From Nematopogon swammerdamellus (taxonomy: Eukaryota > Arthropoda > Insecta > Lepidoptera > Adelidae): DNA of 64,000 nt. The translations under genes were made by a program, and so were the position numbers. The notes beneath the pieces were generated by a model. It ran no database searches and was not told the origin of the DNA. It worked only from the letters and a program-made list of their open reading frames with translations. How positions within the stretch are numbered: the first letter of the stretch is position 1; every line of letters begins with the position of its first letter. The stretch spans positions 22,661,395-22,725,394 of the forward strand of contig OX336345.1 in NCBI GenBank assembly GCA_946902875.1. Direction: 5' to 3'. This document shows, piece after piece, positions 52,766 to 63,799 of this stretch.

Positions 52766-53507
52766 ATGAACGGGCGCTCGGTGTTCTCGAAGCTCTTCTC
52801 GAAGCGCTCGCACGGCAAGGACGAGCGCGCGACCGAGATCGGGCTGCCGACGGACGTGAAGCGCCATGTGCACGTCAGCAAGAACTCGGAGACGGGCATG
52901 CTCGAGGGGCTGCCGCAGTCGTGGATACGGCTGATGAACACGCAAATCACGCTCGCCGAGCAGAACGAGAACCCGAACGCGGCCTACCAGGCGGTCAAGT
53001 TCTACAACTACTCGATCAAGAAGAAGGAGCCGATCGAGGTGTTCAAGCCGTTCGTGACCGAGGAGGTGATCACTGAGGAGTCGCGCGAGATCGAGAAGCT
53101 TCTCGACAAGAAGAATGCTCACCAAAGCCAGGACTCTGACATCTCGCTGGGGCAGAGCAGCGAGGAGGATGCGGTGGGGGCGCTCGTCGAGGAGGCGCCG
53201 AGTGTGCGGGCGACGATGCCGGCCGGGCCACTGCGGCCCGCGCTCAAGAAGGACGGCACGGACATGACGGCGGTGATGCATGACTTGACGCTGATCAGCG
53301 CGGTGGGGGAGGGCGTGGGGGGCGGCGACGCGGAGGACCGGGCGGAGGGCGACGAGGGCGACGAGAGCCCGGTGCTGCGGAAGAAGGAGCAGCAGAGCCG
53401 GGAGATGTCTGACGAGGAGGTCTACGAGGAGCTGAAGCGGATCTGCAACAAGGACGACCCGTACGTCCGCTTCGACCGGCTCAAGGACCTCGGAGCCGGC
53501 GCCTCAG
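52766..53507 (+). CDS. Pak3: p21-activated kinase (PAK3-like), first coding exon
   Basis: The exon encodes 247 codons plus one base and ends at a donor CAG/GTTTGA (53507/53508), splitting the glycine codon of the nucleotide-binding loop. PAKs are Ser/Thr kinases activated by Rac or Cdc42 that remodel actin. Seen: a basic start (KLFSKRS, 9-15); a CRIB-like p21-binding segment at 25-40 (IGLPTDVKRHVHV); an autoinhibitory-type region with NPNAAYQAVKFYNYS near 72-86; an acidic variable linker; then DEEVYEELKRICNKDDPYVRF leading to the kinase loop GAGASG at 243-248. The start at 52766 has an A at -3 and begins the recognisable protein; the open frame continues upstream to 52550 but is probably leader. 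The rest of the kinase domain must lie beyond the window. PAK identity is firm; PAK3 rather than another PAK rests on the early CRIB and the absence of an N-terminal proline-rich segment. Confidence 0.88.
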
Positions 53508-53532
53508 GTTTGAACTATATATATTTTTTTAT

Positions 53533-53872
53533 ATTTTTTTGGGGCCGGTACAAGTACCGGCCCCATTGCATCTCTCCCCATGCATGTCGTAAAAGGCGAC
53601 TAAGGGATAAGGACAAGATGCCGTGCTGAAGGGCGACAGGCTCGCCACCTCTCACCTTGGCACGGTAATTCCACCGATTCATGCAGCAGGTGGATCTTCG
53701 TGCCTTACTTGCTGCTTGATTGATTTAATCTTGTTCGAATACTTTGCGAAACGTGGTAGTCGGTGTTGTGCTGTAATTGACCAGAGTTCTTGCACAACAC
53801 CGATTACTCTGCTTACCCCGATTGTCGGGATTCAGCGTGTGTGATATGTATGGATGTATGTATGTATATTTT
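53533..53872 (+). repeat. Family E repeat in the PAK intron
   Basis: Full-length copy from GGGGCCGGTACAAGTACCGG to the ATGT end, starting only about 25 nt after the exon donor. Confidence 0.85.
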
Positions 53873-53887
53873 TATTTTTATTTTTAT

Positions 53888-54062
53888 ATAGCTCTTGCCC
53901 GCGGCCTCGCTCGCGTGAAATTCGTATTTAAAACGAAGAAATTAAGTAAGTCCACTACTGTAGGTGCCTTTCTTTCGGCGCGCTGAACAATTCGGTTTGT
54001 ATGAGAGCCACATCTTAGCGTAACCGTAACAAAATTTTATTTAGCCTATCCTGTGTCCCGTA
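53888..54062 (+). repeat. Family F repeat
   Basis: AGCTCTTGCCCGCGGCCTCG to the CCTATCCTGTGTCCCGTA block. Confidence 0.7.
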
Positions 54063-54214
54063 TAGTTAATTTAAATAAGGTGAGGGTGTGTGTGTGTGTG
54101 GGGGGGTGATGGTGTGCGTGTAGGATTGAGTGTTGCGTTTGTGTATTTGCATGACGTGTATGATGTATAGGTATGTTGTGTGTGAGTGAGTTTGTGATAG
54201 TGAGGTGTGAGGTA

Positions 54215-54360
54215 ATGTAAATGCAAAGCCGAAAATGGAGAGAAAAAAGACGTCCCGACCGGGATTCGAACCTGAAACTCCGGCTTGAGCGGTTTTAGCT
54301 CTTGACTCTTGACTTCGAGGTCTTGAGAAAAAGCATCGTTTCCATCGCGCTATTTTTGTA
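54215..54360 (-). repeat. tRNA-like repeat (family D)
   Basis: Minus strand: GGTTCGAATCCCGG (B box), flanked by CAAAGCCGAAAATG, as at 22715. The head is damaged. Confidence 0.55.
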
Positions 54361-54399
54361 TTAAAATTGCCGTACAGAAAATTCATTGCACGTAATCGT

Positions 54400-55150
54400 T
54401 GATGTTAAGTGAAGTGTAAAAATACCCCGCGATTCGGCTGCCGTTGTGCAGATACTTTTTTCTTCCGCTCACATCAGAGGTGTCTGTCGTGTCGGTTTGC
54501 GGCACGAAATCGCGCACGACAGTTTCGGGTACAGCCCGAACACGGTGCGTGCAAGCCGAAATGTTCCGAGCACGATCGTGTTTCCGTGCTAGCTAGGCCA
54601 GCCCGACGCCCGGTCGACACGATAAGCACGAACCGTGTTGACGGCATGCTGATGTGATTATGCGCGCATAATCACATCAGCACGATTAGGCGCACCTACA
54701 AGAATTTAGGATTTCTTTATTTATTTCTTACTTATACAATGTCAGCCCAACGCAAAATTTTTCCTATAATTAGGAATAAGATGTCAAAGAAACAAAAGAA
54801 ACTATTTTGTTTTCTTGTTTCCTTATCCCTTAGTCGCCTTTAACGACATGCACGGGTAGAGATGCAGTGGGGTTATTCTTTTTAAGTACCGGCCCCACAC
54901 GGTAATACAATATCATTGCTAAATCATGGCTCAGGCCCACTTGTGGCATAATAACTTCCGTCTCGTGTACAGCGGGCTGGCTCGTGTCGTGCGTGACACG
55001 AACACGAAACGGGCCAGCTAGGCTGAGCCGAGTTTACCCGAGCACGCGCGGCGTCGTACACGGGGCGCGCACGCTCGCTTGATTCCTGTGCACCAGGCTG
55101 CGTTCGTGTCCAACTCGACACGATACGACAGGTCTGGCTCACATTGAATA
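54400..55150. repeat. Hairpin-rich repeat region with family E fragment
   Basis: Two blocks (about 54470-54690 and 54930-55145) share inverted CACGAACACG/CGTGTCGTG motifs; one includes the palindrome GATTATGCGCGCATAATC near 54656. A family E fragment (inverse) lies at 54820-54903. They are probably ends of a DNA transposon. Confidence 0.5.
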
Positions 55151-55181
55151 AAGCTCATTCAATAATCAATATAATACTAGC

Positions 55182-55510
55182 TTTTGCCCGCGGCTTCGCT
55201 CGCGTGAAATTCGTTTTTAAAAAGAAGATAGTAAATTTCGGCGTGCAGATAGACAGAACAATTCGGTTTGTATGAGAGCCAAATCTTAGCGTAAGCGGAA
55301 CTGAATTTTATTTAGCCTATCTTGTGTCACGTATACCTAGTAAAATGTGCTTGTACTAAGTTTCATCGAGTTTGGATGATCAGTTTAAGAGTTATTTATG
55401 GACGAAGATACATTCATACAGAAAAGATTTCTATAAATCGTCAATTTAGTTTTATTATCATACATAGAGTCTACAAATGCAGTATCTCATAAAACAAAGT
55501 AACTTACACA
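55182..55510 (+). repeat. Family F repeat, long copy
   Basis: CTAGCTTTTGCCCGCGGCTT to AAAACAAAGTAACTTACAC, the reference copy for this family. Confidence 0.7.
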
Positions 55511-55581
55511 TTGCCATTCTTACAGATTTATTATAGTAGGTATATTTTTATATTTAGCAGGTATATTTAGTAGGTATATTT

Positions 55582-55970
55582 AGCCTCGGTAGCTCAGTGG
55601 CGCGGTTGGTTAGTCAACTGTTATTAAGCAACGCTGAGAGCGGTCAGTGATAGGATGGGTGACCGATCGACCGTTGGAGGCTGACCGTGGTTCGGATTCC
55701 ACGTTAAACTGTAGGTCCCTTCCCTTCTTACCTTACTTGGTGGTAGGGTTTATCCCGGCCGGGTTGGTACCACCGCACTGAACGAAACGTCGGTCGAAAC
55801 GGCTATGTAAATAGTTCGTGTTTTCCGTCCAGTTTAGTGTAGCCGACATGAAATGAAGGGAAGCACTGACATGGCACCTAGTTCACCCTGTGTTATGGGC
55901 TGACATCACGGATGTTGTAGGTGATGTAGCCAACCATGTCAGGTTCCATAAAAAAAAAAAAAAAAAAAAA
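55582..55970 (+). mobile_element. SINE A, full copy
   Basis: Head, 5S-like block (TTAAGCAACGCTGAG and GGATGGGTGACCG), T-arm stem CGTGG/CCACG (55686-55703), body and 21-nt poly(A). Confidence 0.92.
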
Positions 55971-56658
55971 TGATATTGATATATGTATAAATTATATGGA
56001 TAAATTCCACTAATTTTCTATGTTACAAATTATATTGTTTAGTCATCGCAACATGATTAAACATTAGTCATCATCATATATCTCCACATCTCCAAGCTCT
56101 AAGATCGCTCGCTAGGTGGGACGACGACATCAAGTACATCAAAGCAGTGGTTCCGTACCGCTGAAGGCCCGGAGGACTGGAGGAAAGTTGGAGAAGCGAA
56201 TGTCCAGCAGTGGATGCATATTATATACTGACTTGACTATCTAAGCACTATTAGTGCTTAATTTTTAATAAGTTAATTTTTTTTTCTAATTTATAATTTT
56301 TTAAACCAGGCCTTATTTTTTTCACATACTAACCCATGAACTTAGCAAAATTGTGTTCTTTACTTGAATAAAAGTCAACACATTTTGCAGGAAAATACAA
56401 GTTGTATACAGCAGCTGTGTAGTTTCTGCCTACACTTAAATGATGAAGTTACCATAATCAAATAAGTTTGAACAGAAGGACCTGTTTATCTGTCTTTCTG
56501 GCTAATCACAACCTCTCAAATCTCTTATCTTGTCAAGAATGATTCATCTTTCTCTATAAGCGTGCGCTACTTAGATAGACATCAGTGTACAACGCGGGTA
56601 TAGAGGGGAATACTGCAGTTAATGTTATCTTCACCCAGATAGAACGTAGAGAATATTG
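55971..56658. other. Unassigned interval with an RTE LINE tail
   Basis: GTCCAGCAGTGGATGCATAT near 56201 is a LINE 3' landmark. The rest is not recognised. Confidence 0.4.
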
Positions 56659-57000
56659 TCAGCCTCCTAGGTCGAAACGGCTATGTAAATAGTTTGTGTT
56701 TTCCGTCCAGTTCAGTGTAGCCTGCACTACCGAAGGGAAGCACTGACATGGCACGTAGTTCACCCGGTGTTATGGGCTGACATCACGGATGTTGTAGGTG
56801 ATGTAGCCAACCGTGTCAGTTTCCATAAAAAAAAACACTCGGTGCGATCGGTCGACTGTTGCTCGTGATCTCGAAGCACACCTGGGCGCGGTCAATACTT
56901 GGATGGATGGCCGCTCGACCGTTGGAAGCTGACCGTGGTTCCAGACTGTAGGTCCCCTCCCTTCTTACCTGACTAGGTGGTACTCTTTAACCTGCCCCTG
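56659..57000 (+). repeat. Two SINE A copies, deleted and diverged, head to tail
   Basis: The first (56659-56836) has about 12 nt of head joined to the 3' half and poly(A). The second (56840-57000) is an older variant with only the head, 5S-like block (AATACTTGGATGGATGGCCG) and B-box region. Confidence 0.75.
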
Positions 57001-57485
57001 AAGCGTCCGAGAGTGGTGCTCCGCTTCATGGAAAAGCTCGGGTGGCTGGAGTAGCACCGCCCGAGTGTCAACGTGCAACGGACAGTTAGAAGTCTCAGTG
57101 CGGAGAATGGCACACCGCCCCTTCTTCTTCTTGATGGGCATTTTCCGCATGTAGGTCGCTGTTCTTAGACCCGTTGTGCGTATCACCCCGGCTGCTACTC
57201 CATCCAGCCCAGCTCCTTCCAGAAGTCGTGCAGGCGGCCAACGTCCTTGCAGGCTTCTTGGAGTGTCCTCGGGTTTTTGAGGATGTTTGCCCGCTCATTT
57301 GCCACCCCCTCGCACTGTAGCAGCACGTGCGATGGCGTTTCTTCAGCTCCCATGCAACCCCTGCACAGGGGGCTGTCTGTTTTACCTATAATGAATAAGT
57401 GCTTATTTAATGGGTGGTTTCCAGGCCCACCGCCCCTAACAGAAGAGGCTGGGCAGCAAAGAAAGGTGTTGAGCTGAGCTTGCAA
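57000..57485 (-). pseudogene. LINE C-terminus with zinc motif, 5'-truncated
   Basis: The minus-strand frame 57195-57485 encodes LNKHLFIIGKTDSPLCRGCM, then a CCHC-type motif (C-R-G-C...H-V-L-L-Q-C) and the end DFWKELGWME. This C-terminus is known from LINEs carrying RNase H. The 3' UTR runs to about 57000. Bases 57486-57825 hold nothing I can assign beyond possible further LINE sequence. Confidence 0.8.
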
Positions 57486-57825
57486 AGGGTTTTCCGAACA
57501 TATCCAGGCCCATTGGCCCTAGAGGAGGGTGTCAATCCAGGTCGGGACAAGCGAGCTGCCCCTCTGTGTAGTTCTCCAGCATGCGTTACGTTTCAACTCG
57601 CGGCAAGCCCTTTTCTGCTAGTCTGCAATGACTAGGACGCGGAGAACCACCAGTCCCGCTCTCTCTACCTATCCATATTTTAACAACAGCAATGTTATGT
57701 TCGTATTAAAAATAGTGAATGTCACTCATAATATTTGATAAAAAATTTTTTTTTTATTTGAATAGGACTTTAGGTGCCTTGCGACTATGCACCTAATGAT
57801 TTGTTCAACCTTTTACAAAAAAATC

Positions 57826-58205
57826 GGCCAAGTGCGAGTTGAACTCGCGCACCGAGGGTCAGCGCCACTCACGCCATCTATGGCGTGTTATGAAATGCTT
57901 CATATTCGTTAAAGGTCATGATTAGTTAAATGCTTACGCTCTATTCGGTAGTAGATGGCACGCGCGCATACACTTTTTGGTTTCTTCTATGGGAACCCCC
58001 GTGAATTTTTTACTTTTTCATATTTTTATTATTTCTTGTTATATCGGCCATAATAACACATATTCTGTGAAAATTTCAACGGGCTACCTATTACGGTTCA
58101 AGAGATACAGCCCTCGGACAGACAGACGGACGGACGGACAGACGGACAGACGGACGACGTAGGCTTAGTAATAGGGTCCCGTACCGGATACGGAGCCCAA
58201 AAAAA
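57826..58205 (+). mobile_element. Family C repeat, full copy
   Basis: AATCGGCCAAGTGCGAGTTG to GTACCGGATACGGAGCCC; inverse orientation to 36869-37270. Confidence 0.75.
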
Positions 58206-58249
58206 CGTTTCTGTCTGCTCCAACCACAATTTGATTGGTTTATGACTGA

Positions 58250-58660
58250 TCCTTACTCTAAATCTTTCCACCCACATCTTTATTAGCTGGACACTTGCTG
58301 CATTAATCTAATGCAGGATATTGCAATGACTTGTAAAATATGCGTCATGCTCGTGCGTACGAATGCCCGTTGCTAAAGTACGCCTCGACTGTACACGTGT
58401 GTAAAAGTATCGCCCCACTGCATCTCTCTCCGTGCATGTAGTTATAAAGGCGACTAAGGGATAAGGACAGATGCCGTACTAAAGGGCGACAGGGTAGCCA
58501 CCTCTCACGTTGGTGCGTCCAGACCAGACGCCACCGTGGCGACTGAAAATTCCTGAAACAGCGAGCTTTCGAACGCTACACCTCACCTCCCACTAGACCC
58601 GCCGCCCGCGAATTTATTAACTGCAAAGTCTGCTGAATGGCACTATCTAGGACAGCATTA
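58250..58660 (-). repeat. Relative of the 46046 mariner, split by family E
   Basis: Bases 58330-58400 and 58510-58650 parallel 46430-46640 (AATATGCGTCATGCTCGTGC, GCGAATTTATT). A family E piece lies between (about 58405-58510). No transposase is readable. Confidence 0.5.
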
Positions 58661-58697
58661 AATTCCCTTGAGTACTGTGTGGGGCCGGTACACAAAA

Positions 58698-59080
58698 ACT
58701 GCCTTCAACAATGTATGAAATAAAAAAAATCAAACCCTAGAGTTGAAGGCGGTCGGTTATTTTTCCTTGCTTTAGCACCGCCTTCAACTCTAGGGTTTTA
58801 GGCAGTTTTTATATTTTTTTAAATAATTTTTTTTCACAGTGTTTTTCAGTAATTTTTTGCTATTAATGTACTCGGCGGAAGTCCGCCTCGCTTTCCAGTC
58901 CGATCTTGCTCAAATTGAAATGGGACCACACGGGAAGCACCAGCTTTCAAATAAAAAAAGAATCATCTAAATCGGTTCACCCAGTCGAAAGTTCTGAGGG
59001 CACAAACATAAAAAAAAACAAAAAAAAAAAATACAGTTGAATTGAGAACCTCCTCCTTTTTTTGAAGTCTGTTAAAAAGA
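58698..59080. mobile_element. Palindromic repeat, third copy with body
   Basis: Arms ACTGCCTTCAACAATGTATG (58699) and inverse (to about 58806), then the body with TACTCGGCGGAAGTCCGCCT and, at the end, the inverse of the CTTCAAAAAAAGGAGG start. Confidence 0.8.
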
Positions 59081-59094
59081 ATAGCCCCCCTGCA

Positions 59095-59490
59095 TCTCCA
59101 ACCAACCCGGGCGGGTTAAACCCTACCACCTAGTAAGGTGTGAAGGGAAGGGACCTACAGTTTTACGCGGAATCCGAACCACGATCAGACTCCAACCGTC
59201 GAGCGGTCACCCATCGATCCACTGACCGCGCCCAGGTGTGTTTATGATCCGACCAGGGTTGCCAGATGGTCAAGATAAAAAAAGAGGACATTTTTCTTAC
59301 CCCATTTGATTTTTTGGATCAAACTTTTACGAAAAATCTATCCCCCCTTTGTTTTGCCCGCGGAAGTCTAAAACTTTTCTGCGGACAAGACTTCCAAAAA
59401 AGAGGACTGTCCGCGGTAAAAGCGGACACCTGGCAACCCTGGATCCGACTGAGAGTCGACCGACCGCACCACTGGGCTACCGAGGCTGAC
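59095..59490 (-). repeat. SINE A, 5' half, interrupted by a hAT MITE
   Basis: Minus orientation: B-box region, 5S-like block and head (CACTGGGCTACCGAGGCTGA at the end). The element at 59254-59441 splits it. Confidence 0.85.
59254..59441. mobile_element. hAT-type MITE, 188 bp, 8-bp target duplication
   Basis: Ends CAGGGTTGCCAG and CTGGCAACCCTG are perfectly inverse over 12 bp. GATCCGAC flanks both sides (59246-59253 and 59442-59449), and removing the element restores the SINE A sequence. Confidence 0.95.
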
Positions 59491-59694
59491 AAATAAAGGT
59501 CTGAATAAATAAAAAAAACTACAGGAAAGAATATATCAATGAATATCCTGTGCTCTGCTCAATGATTCAACGTTCATTTGTGCCGTTTAACACGAGAGGT
59601 GTTTCACATTTGGTTAGCGTCGAGTTCATGTTGGAGCCTTATTCAATTAACACGAGTTAACGTCCGACTTTAAATGTCAACGGACATGCATTAC

Positions 59695-59890
59695 TAGTTC
59701 TGTTTTTAGGGTTTCGTGTTCGTACGGAAGCCTGCGCCTTCTGTCTGTCCATCCGTCCGTCTTAGGGCTGTATCTTTTGAATCGTAATAGATAGCCGGTT
59801 GAAATTTTCACAGAATATTTGTTATTATGGCAGATATGCCAACAAATTATGAAAAAAGCAAAAAGTAAAACATTAAAGGGGTCAACCAAA
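59695..59890 (-). repeat. Family C fragment
   Basis: CCGGTTGAAATTTTCACAGAA and the GTCTGTCCATCCGTCCGTC run are landmarks. Confidence 0.65.
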
Positions 59891-59972
59891 AATATAACAT
59901 TTAGGCACAAAACTAAGTCCATCGAAGTTATTAAAATGACAAATTGTTGATAACTTTGTTGACCCTGGAATG

Positions 59973-61595
59973 GTTTTTTTTTTTTTTTTATGGAACCTGA
60001 CACGGTTGGCTACATCACCTACAACATCCGTGATGTCAGCCCATAACACAGGGTGAACTAGGTGCCATGTCAGTGCTTCCCTTCATTTCATGTCGGCTAC
60101 ACTAAACTGGACGGAAAACACGAACTATTTACATAGCCGTTTCGACCGACGTTTCGTTCAGTGCGGTGGTACCAACCCGGCCGGGATAAACCCTACCACC
60201 TAGTAAAGTAAGAAGGGAAGGGACCTACAGTTTAACGTGGAATCCGAACCACGGTCAGCCTCCAACGGTCGAGCGGTCACCCATCAAATCACTGACCGCG
60301 CTCAGCGTTGCCCCTTCATCACTGGAGCGGGCAATATTGCCCGCCGAGCATTTATACCGTCATCTATGGAGCGGTCAATATTAACCCGCCACCGCTCCAA
60401 ACCGCTGCATGGGCCGAAAAATAATTTTTCCCTACACAATCTACTATTATAGTATTAGTACAAAGAGACATACTATAAAGTTGACAAAATTGATCTACCA
60501 ACACTATCATTACCGAAGACAACAACGAGCCGACAGAGTAGGAAAAAAATATCATATCTGTCGTCATTGTTGTGGGTGTTGTGTTGTGGGTCGGTGTAGT
60601 GAATGTTCGTTGAGTTTGTTCACCAAATACAGAAGAATGGACCGGTAAGTGATGTTTTTTCTCTTTTTCATTATATTCCGGACCTATTGAGTACATTTGT
60701 TTGTACTGAGTTGAGATGCATTTTACGTAAAAAGTCGAAGAAAAGTCCTACTCCATACTGACAATTTTTTCCTGTTTGTTGTTGTTGTCAAAGCTTGTTT
60801 CTCAAAATAAATCGGTTTTTCGGAGAAAGTGAGGTGACAGAAATGTTCATTAGTTCTTCTAGTTGAATAATATATGCCGTTTAGTGCTTACATGTCGTAC
60901 ATTTACGAGAAACAAGCCATTTTTGTGACCTAGGTCTCGCGCCATACAAACTTGCCTGTTTTGAGAAGCTTGTTTCTCAAAATAAATCGTTTTTTTGGAA
61001 AAAGTGAGGTGACAGAAATGTTCCTTAGTTCTTCTAGTTGAATAATATGTGCCGCTTAGTGCTTGCATGTCGTAAATTTACGAGAAATGAGCCATTTTTG
61101 TGACCTAGGTTTCGCCTAGGAACTTGGTGAAAGTGTTTTTTTTGCCAACATTTTTTGCGAATTCAAAATTTTATTGTGGTTGACACGGGGGCTGCTGATA
61201 CACAAGAAAGGTATGATTAGGTCCGTTATTTATTAGTGTTTATAATAAAAATACTATGTGACCGATTTCCGGTCTAATAAATTTATAAAAATAAAAAATC
61301 TGAGACAGGTCGCGATTTTCATATAACACAACTTTACAAAATAATAATATGCAATATATATAAAAAAATACTATTTATAGCTAGAATATTTATCTGTAAA
61401 TACAATCCATATGTTAGTTCATGAAGTTTTATGGAAAAATCTTCCAAAATGATTTTTTTTCGAGAGTAATGCGCCGGCGCCGATCGCGCCCGCCACCTGG
61501 TGTAGGCGAAGGATTGTTTTGGTTAATGCTTCCGTAGAGGACGGGTTTAATAACAGTTGACTAACCAACCGCGCCACTGAGCTACCGAGGCTGAC
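59973..61595 (-). mobile_element. SINE A split by a 1.24-kb insertion
   Basis: SINE A parts 59973-60309 and 61550-61595 together match the 4608-4991 copy. The junctions are GCTCAGCGTTG and TAATAACAGTTGAC. The insertion has its own entry. Confidence 0.88.
60310..61549. mobile_element. 1.24-kb insertion of unknown type
   Basis: It starts CCCTTCATCACTGG and ends GTAGAGGACGGGT, with weak CCC...GGG end symmetry and no clear target duplication. It holds inverted motifs (GGAGCGGGCAATATTGCCCG, near 60322) and a tandem duplication at about 60790-61105 (unit near 165 bp, AAGCTTGTTTCTCAAAATAA). No protein is recognised; the frame at 60364-60696 has no features. Confidence 0.6.
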
Positions 61596-61688
61596 GAATT
61601 TTCTTATCCCTTAGTCGACTTTTACGACATGCGACGGGGAGAGATGCAGTGGGGCTATTCTTTTTAAGTACCGACCCCACACGGTACA
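61596..61688 (-). repeat. Family E fragment fused to the SINE A head
   Basis: Same junction and same sequence as 4992-5085, about 56.6 kb away. Confidence 0.75.
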
Positions 61689-61744
61689 ATGTTAATAACA
61701 AATGTTAGCTATAACAAATTTAATGTAAATAATATGATACGGAT

Positions 61745-62005
61745 ACGGAGCTCTCCAAGATGTGGGTGGTGGTGGCCTACGTGTCTAGTACCACCACCCA
61801 TCGCTCGAAGCTAGTCTCGCGTCGTCCCGGAGAGCTCCGTAGCCACGGCCTGCACCCGCCGGCGCGCTTGGAGGATTGTCTCCCGCCGCCGGCGGTATTA
61901 CCGTTTTTATTTTTAATGTTTGTATTGATTTTGTGTATTTTTATTACTTTTTATAGTTATAATATATGTCAAATTAATATAAATATATATAAAAATGTGA
62001 AATAA
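61745..62005. other. Inverted GC-rich block of unknown nature
   Basis: Bases 61745-61855 hold two nested inverted pairs (CGGAGCTCTCC with GGAGAGCTCCG, and GGGTGGTGGTGG with CCACCACCC). A hydrophobic frame follows (LPFLFLMFVLILCIFITFY), but it lacks support as a gene. Confidence 0.4.
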
Positions 62006-62221
62006 AGAACATAAATAATGAAAATAATAACCAAATATTGGTGTAAAAAAGGATTTAATTCTATAAAAAAGTTAAAATACTCATAAATAACGTTGTATTA
62101 ACATATTTTCACTTTGATTGAAGAACATCCCCATTCCTATACCGACAACTGATAGATCGCCGAAAACCCATCAGTTCCTTGATACCTACAATATTGCTGG
62201 CAAAGTTATATAATACGTTAC

Positions 62222-62550
62222 CGTGTGGGGCCGGTACTTAAAAAGAATAGCCTCAGTGGCATCTCTCCCCGTACATGTCGTAAAAGGCGACTAAGGGATA
62301 AGGACAAGATGCCGTGCTAAAGGGCGACAGGTTCGCCACCTCTCACCTTGGCACTGTACTTTCACCGAGTCATGCAGCAGGTGGGTCTTCGTGCCTTCCT
62401 TGCCGCTTGATCGATTGAATCTTGTTCGAATAATTTGCGAAACGTGGCGGTCAGTGTTGTGCTGTAATTTGCCGGATTTCTTGCAGCACAACACCGATTA
62501 CTCTGCTTACCCCGATTGTCGGGATTCAGCGTGTGCGATATGTATGATAT
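62222..62550 (+). repeat. Family E repeat, reference copy
   Basis: GTGTGGGGCCGGTACTTAAA to the ATGTATGATATGTA end. About 330 bp, with no coding content. Confidence 0.85.
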
Positions 62551-62819
62551 GTAAGTTATATAAGTAGGTTAACAAAGTAAATTTGTTATTAACAAAACTT
62601 TGCCAACAAATGTTAAACAATTTAAAATTCGAAATATCAAAATGTTAGCAAAATGTTGGAAAGAAAAAAACTATTTATTTTAACAATTTCTAAATGGATC
62701 TCGCGGCCACAGTATTGGTACTATCTTCATGCATTTTTTTTATGTATCTACCTGTAACCTATTTATAATTTATTTATTTATTATCTAAACCACCGGAGAA
62801 CAGGCGTGACACTATGTAT

Positions 62820-63035
62820 GTATGTATCTAAACCAACATGGGTGGCTGTGCCCCGAGACCAACGGTGCAATGAACAGCCAAAATCACCTCTCAGTTAGGA
62901 GCCATGCCAGAAGGTTTGCGGACTGTTGCTAGACTGCCCAGGTTAAAGGATTTGGGAGACACACTTGCTGGAGGACAGTTCCACGCCCTAGTGGTGCGAC
63001 AAAGAGATAAAAATAAAGAAAAAAAAAACTGATGG
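62820..63035 (+). repeat. Family G retroelement fragment
   Basis: ACATGGGTGGCTGTGCCCCG to AGATAAAAATAAAG; fragments also at 44650-44725 (inverse) and 46870. Confidence 0.6.
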
Positions 63036-63099
63036 GTTCTCAAAAGCCCCCAATGTCATCAACATAAGGGTGCTGAGTCTCTCTGCGATGAGTCATGCG

Positions 63100-63210
63100 G
63101 AGTTAGAATAGAATAGAAATACTTTATTGCACACAAAGACACAGAAGAAGACAGAAGATAACATACAGAAGAGCAATTGAAAGGAGACGGGGATGTTTGG
63201 GCCCGATTGT
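63100..63210 (-). repeat. LINE 3' end with TTCTA tail
   Basis: GTTAGAATAGAATAGAAATAC then TTTATTGCACACAAAGAC: the inverse of a TTCTA-tailed end, the type proposed as seed of the 39.6-40.7 kb array. Bases 63211-63799 hold no recognised feature. Confidence 0.6.
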
Positions 63211-63799
63211 AATAAATGAGGTATGGTTAAAAAAAATGGTTATATTTTTCTTTATCAAACTGTAAAATATCAACCCAATTCTTAATCTAGAAAACGAGAA
63301 ATCTAAAAAAAAAGTGTTAAGAAAAACGATTACGATTAAACTAAATATCTATTAATGTAGATACATGATTTTAAACATTTAAAAATAAAAACGCTAGCAC
63401 CAAATGAATAACTCAATTAAAGTAATTAAATCCATTACAATTAACATTTTACTATTTAAAAAAGAAGAAACATTCACAATAATAAAAGGACGCTAGTATC
63501 CATATATAGTCTGTGATAAAAGGAAATAATTTATAAAGAAGAAGAGCTGTCATAGCTGTCAGTTGTATTTTCATTTCATAATATTTACAAAACCATTGAT
63601 GTCTAATTTTATAGATCGAACGTCGCGCGATTTAACCTGTACTACGTTTCGTCTTAACAAGTGTGCGTGCATTCACACACAGTATTGTGATACTCACACA
63701 AGCACACACTTACATCATATAGTCGTTTCATGTCCGTAAACGGCGGGCATCGGAGCGCGCCGCGCCTCCTGCCACGAGATACTTTCGTGTTTGCATTTT

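Noticed and set aside
52601..53281. 226-codon minus-strand frame opposite the PAK exon
   Set aside because: It is the GC-rich shadow of the PAK coding strand; PAK motifs are unmistakable on the plus strand.
60310..61549. piggyBac insertion
   Set aside because: The CCC...GGG ends and nearby TTAA are suggestive, but TTAA is not duplicated on the left side.
61760..62005. Hydrophobic small membrane protein
   Set aside because: The hydrophobic stretch comes from T-rich DNA next to an inverted repeat; no start context or similarity is seen.
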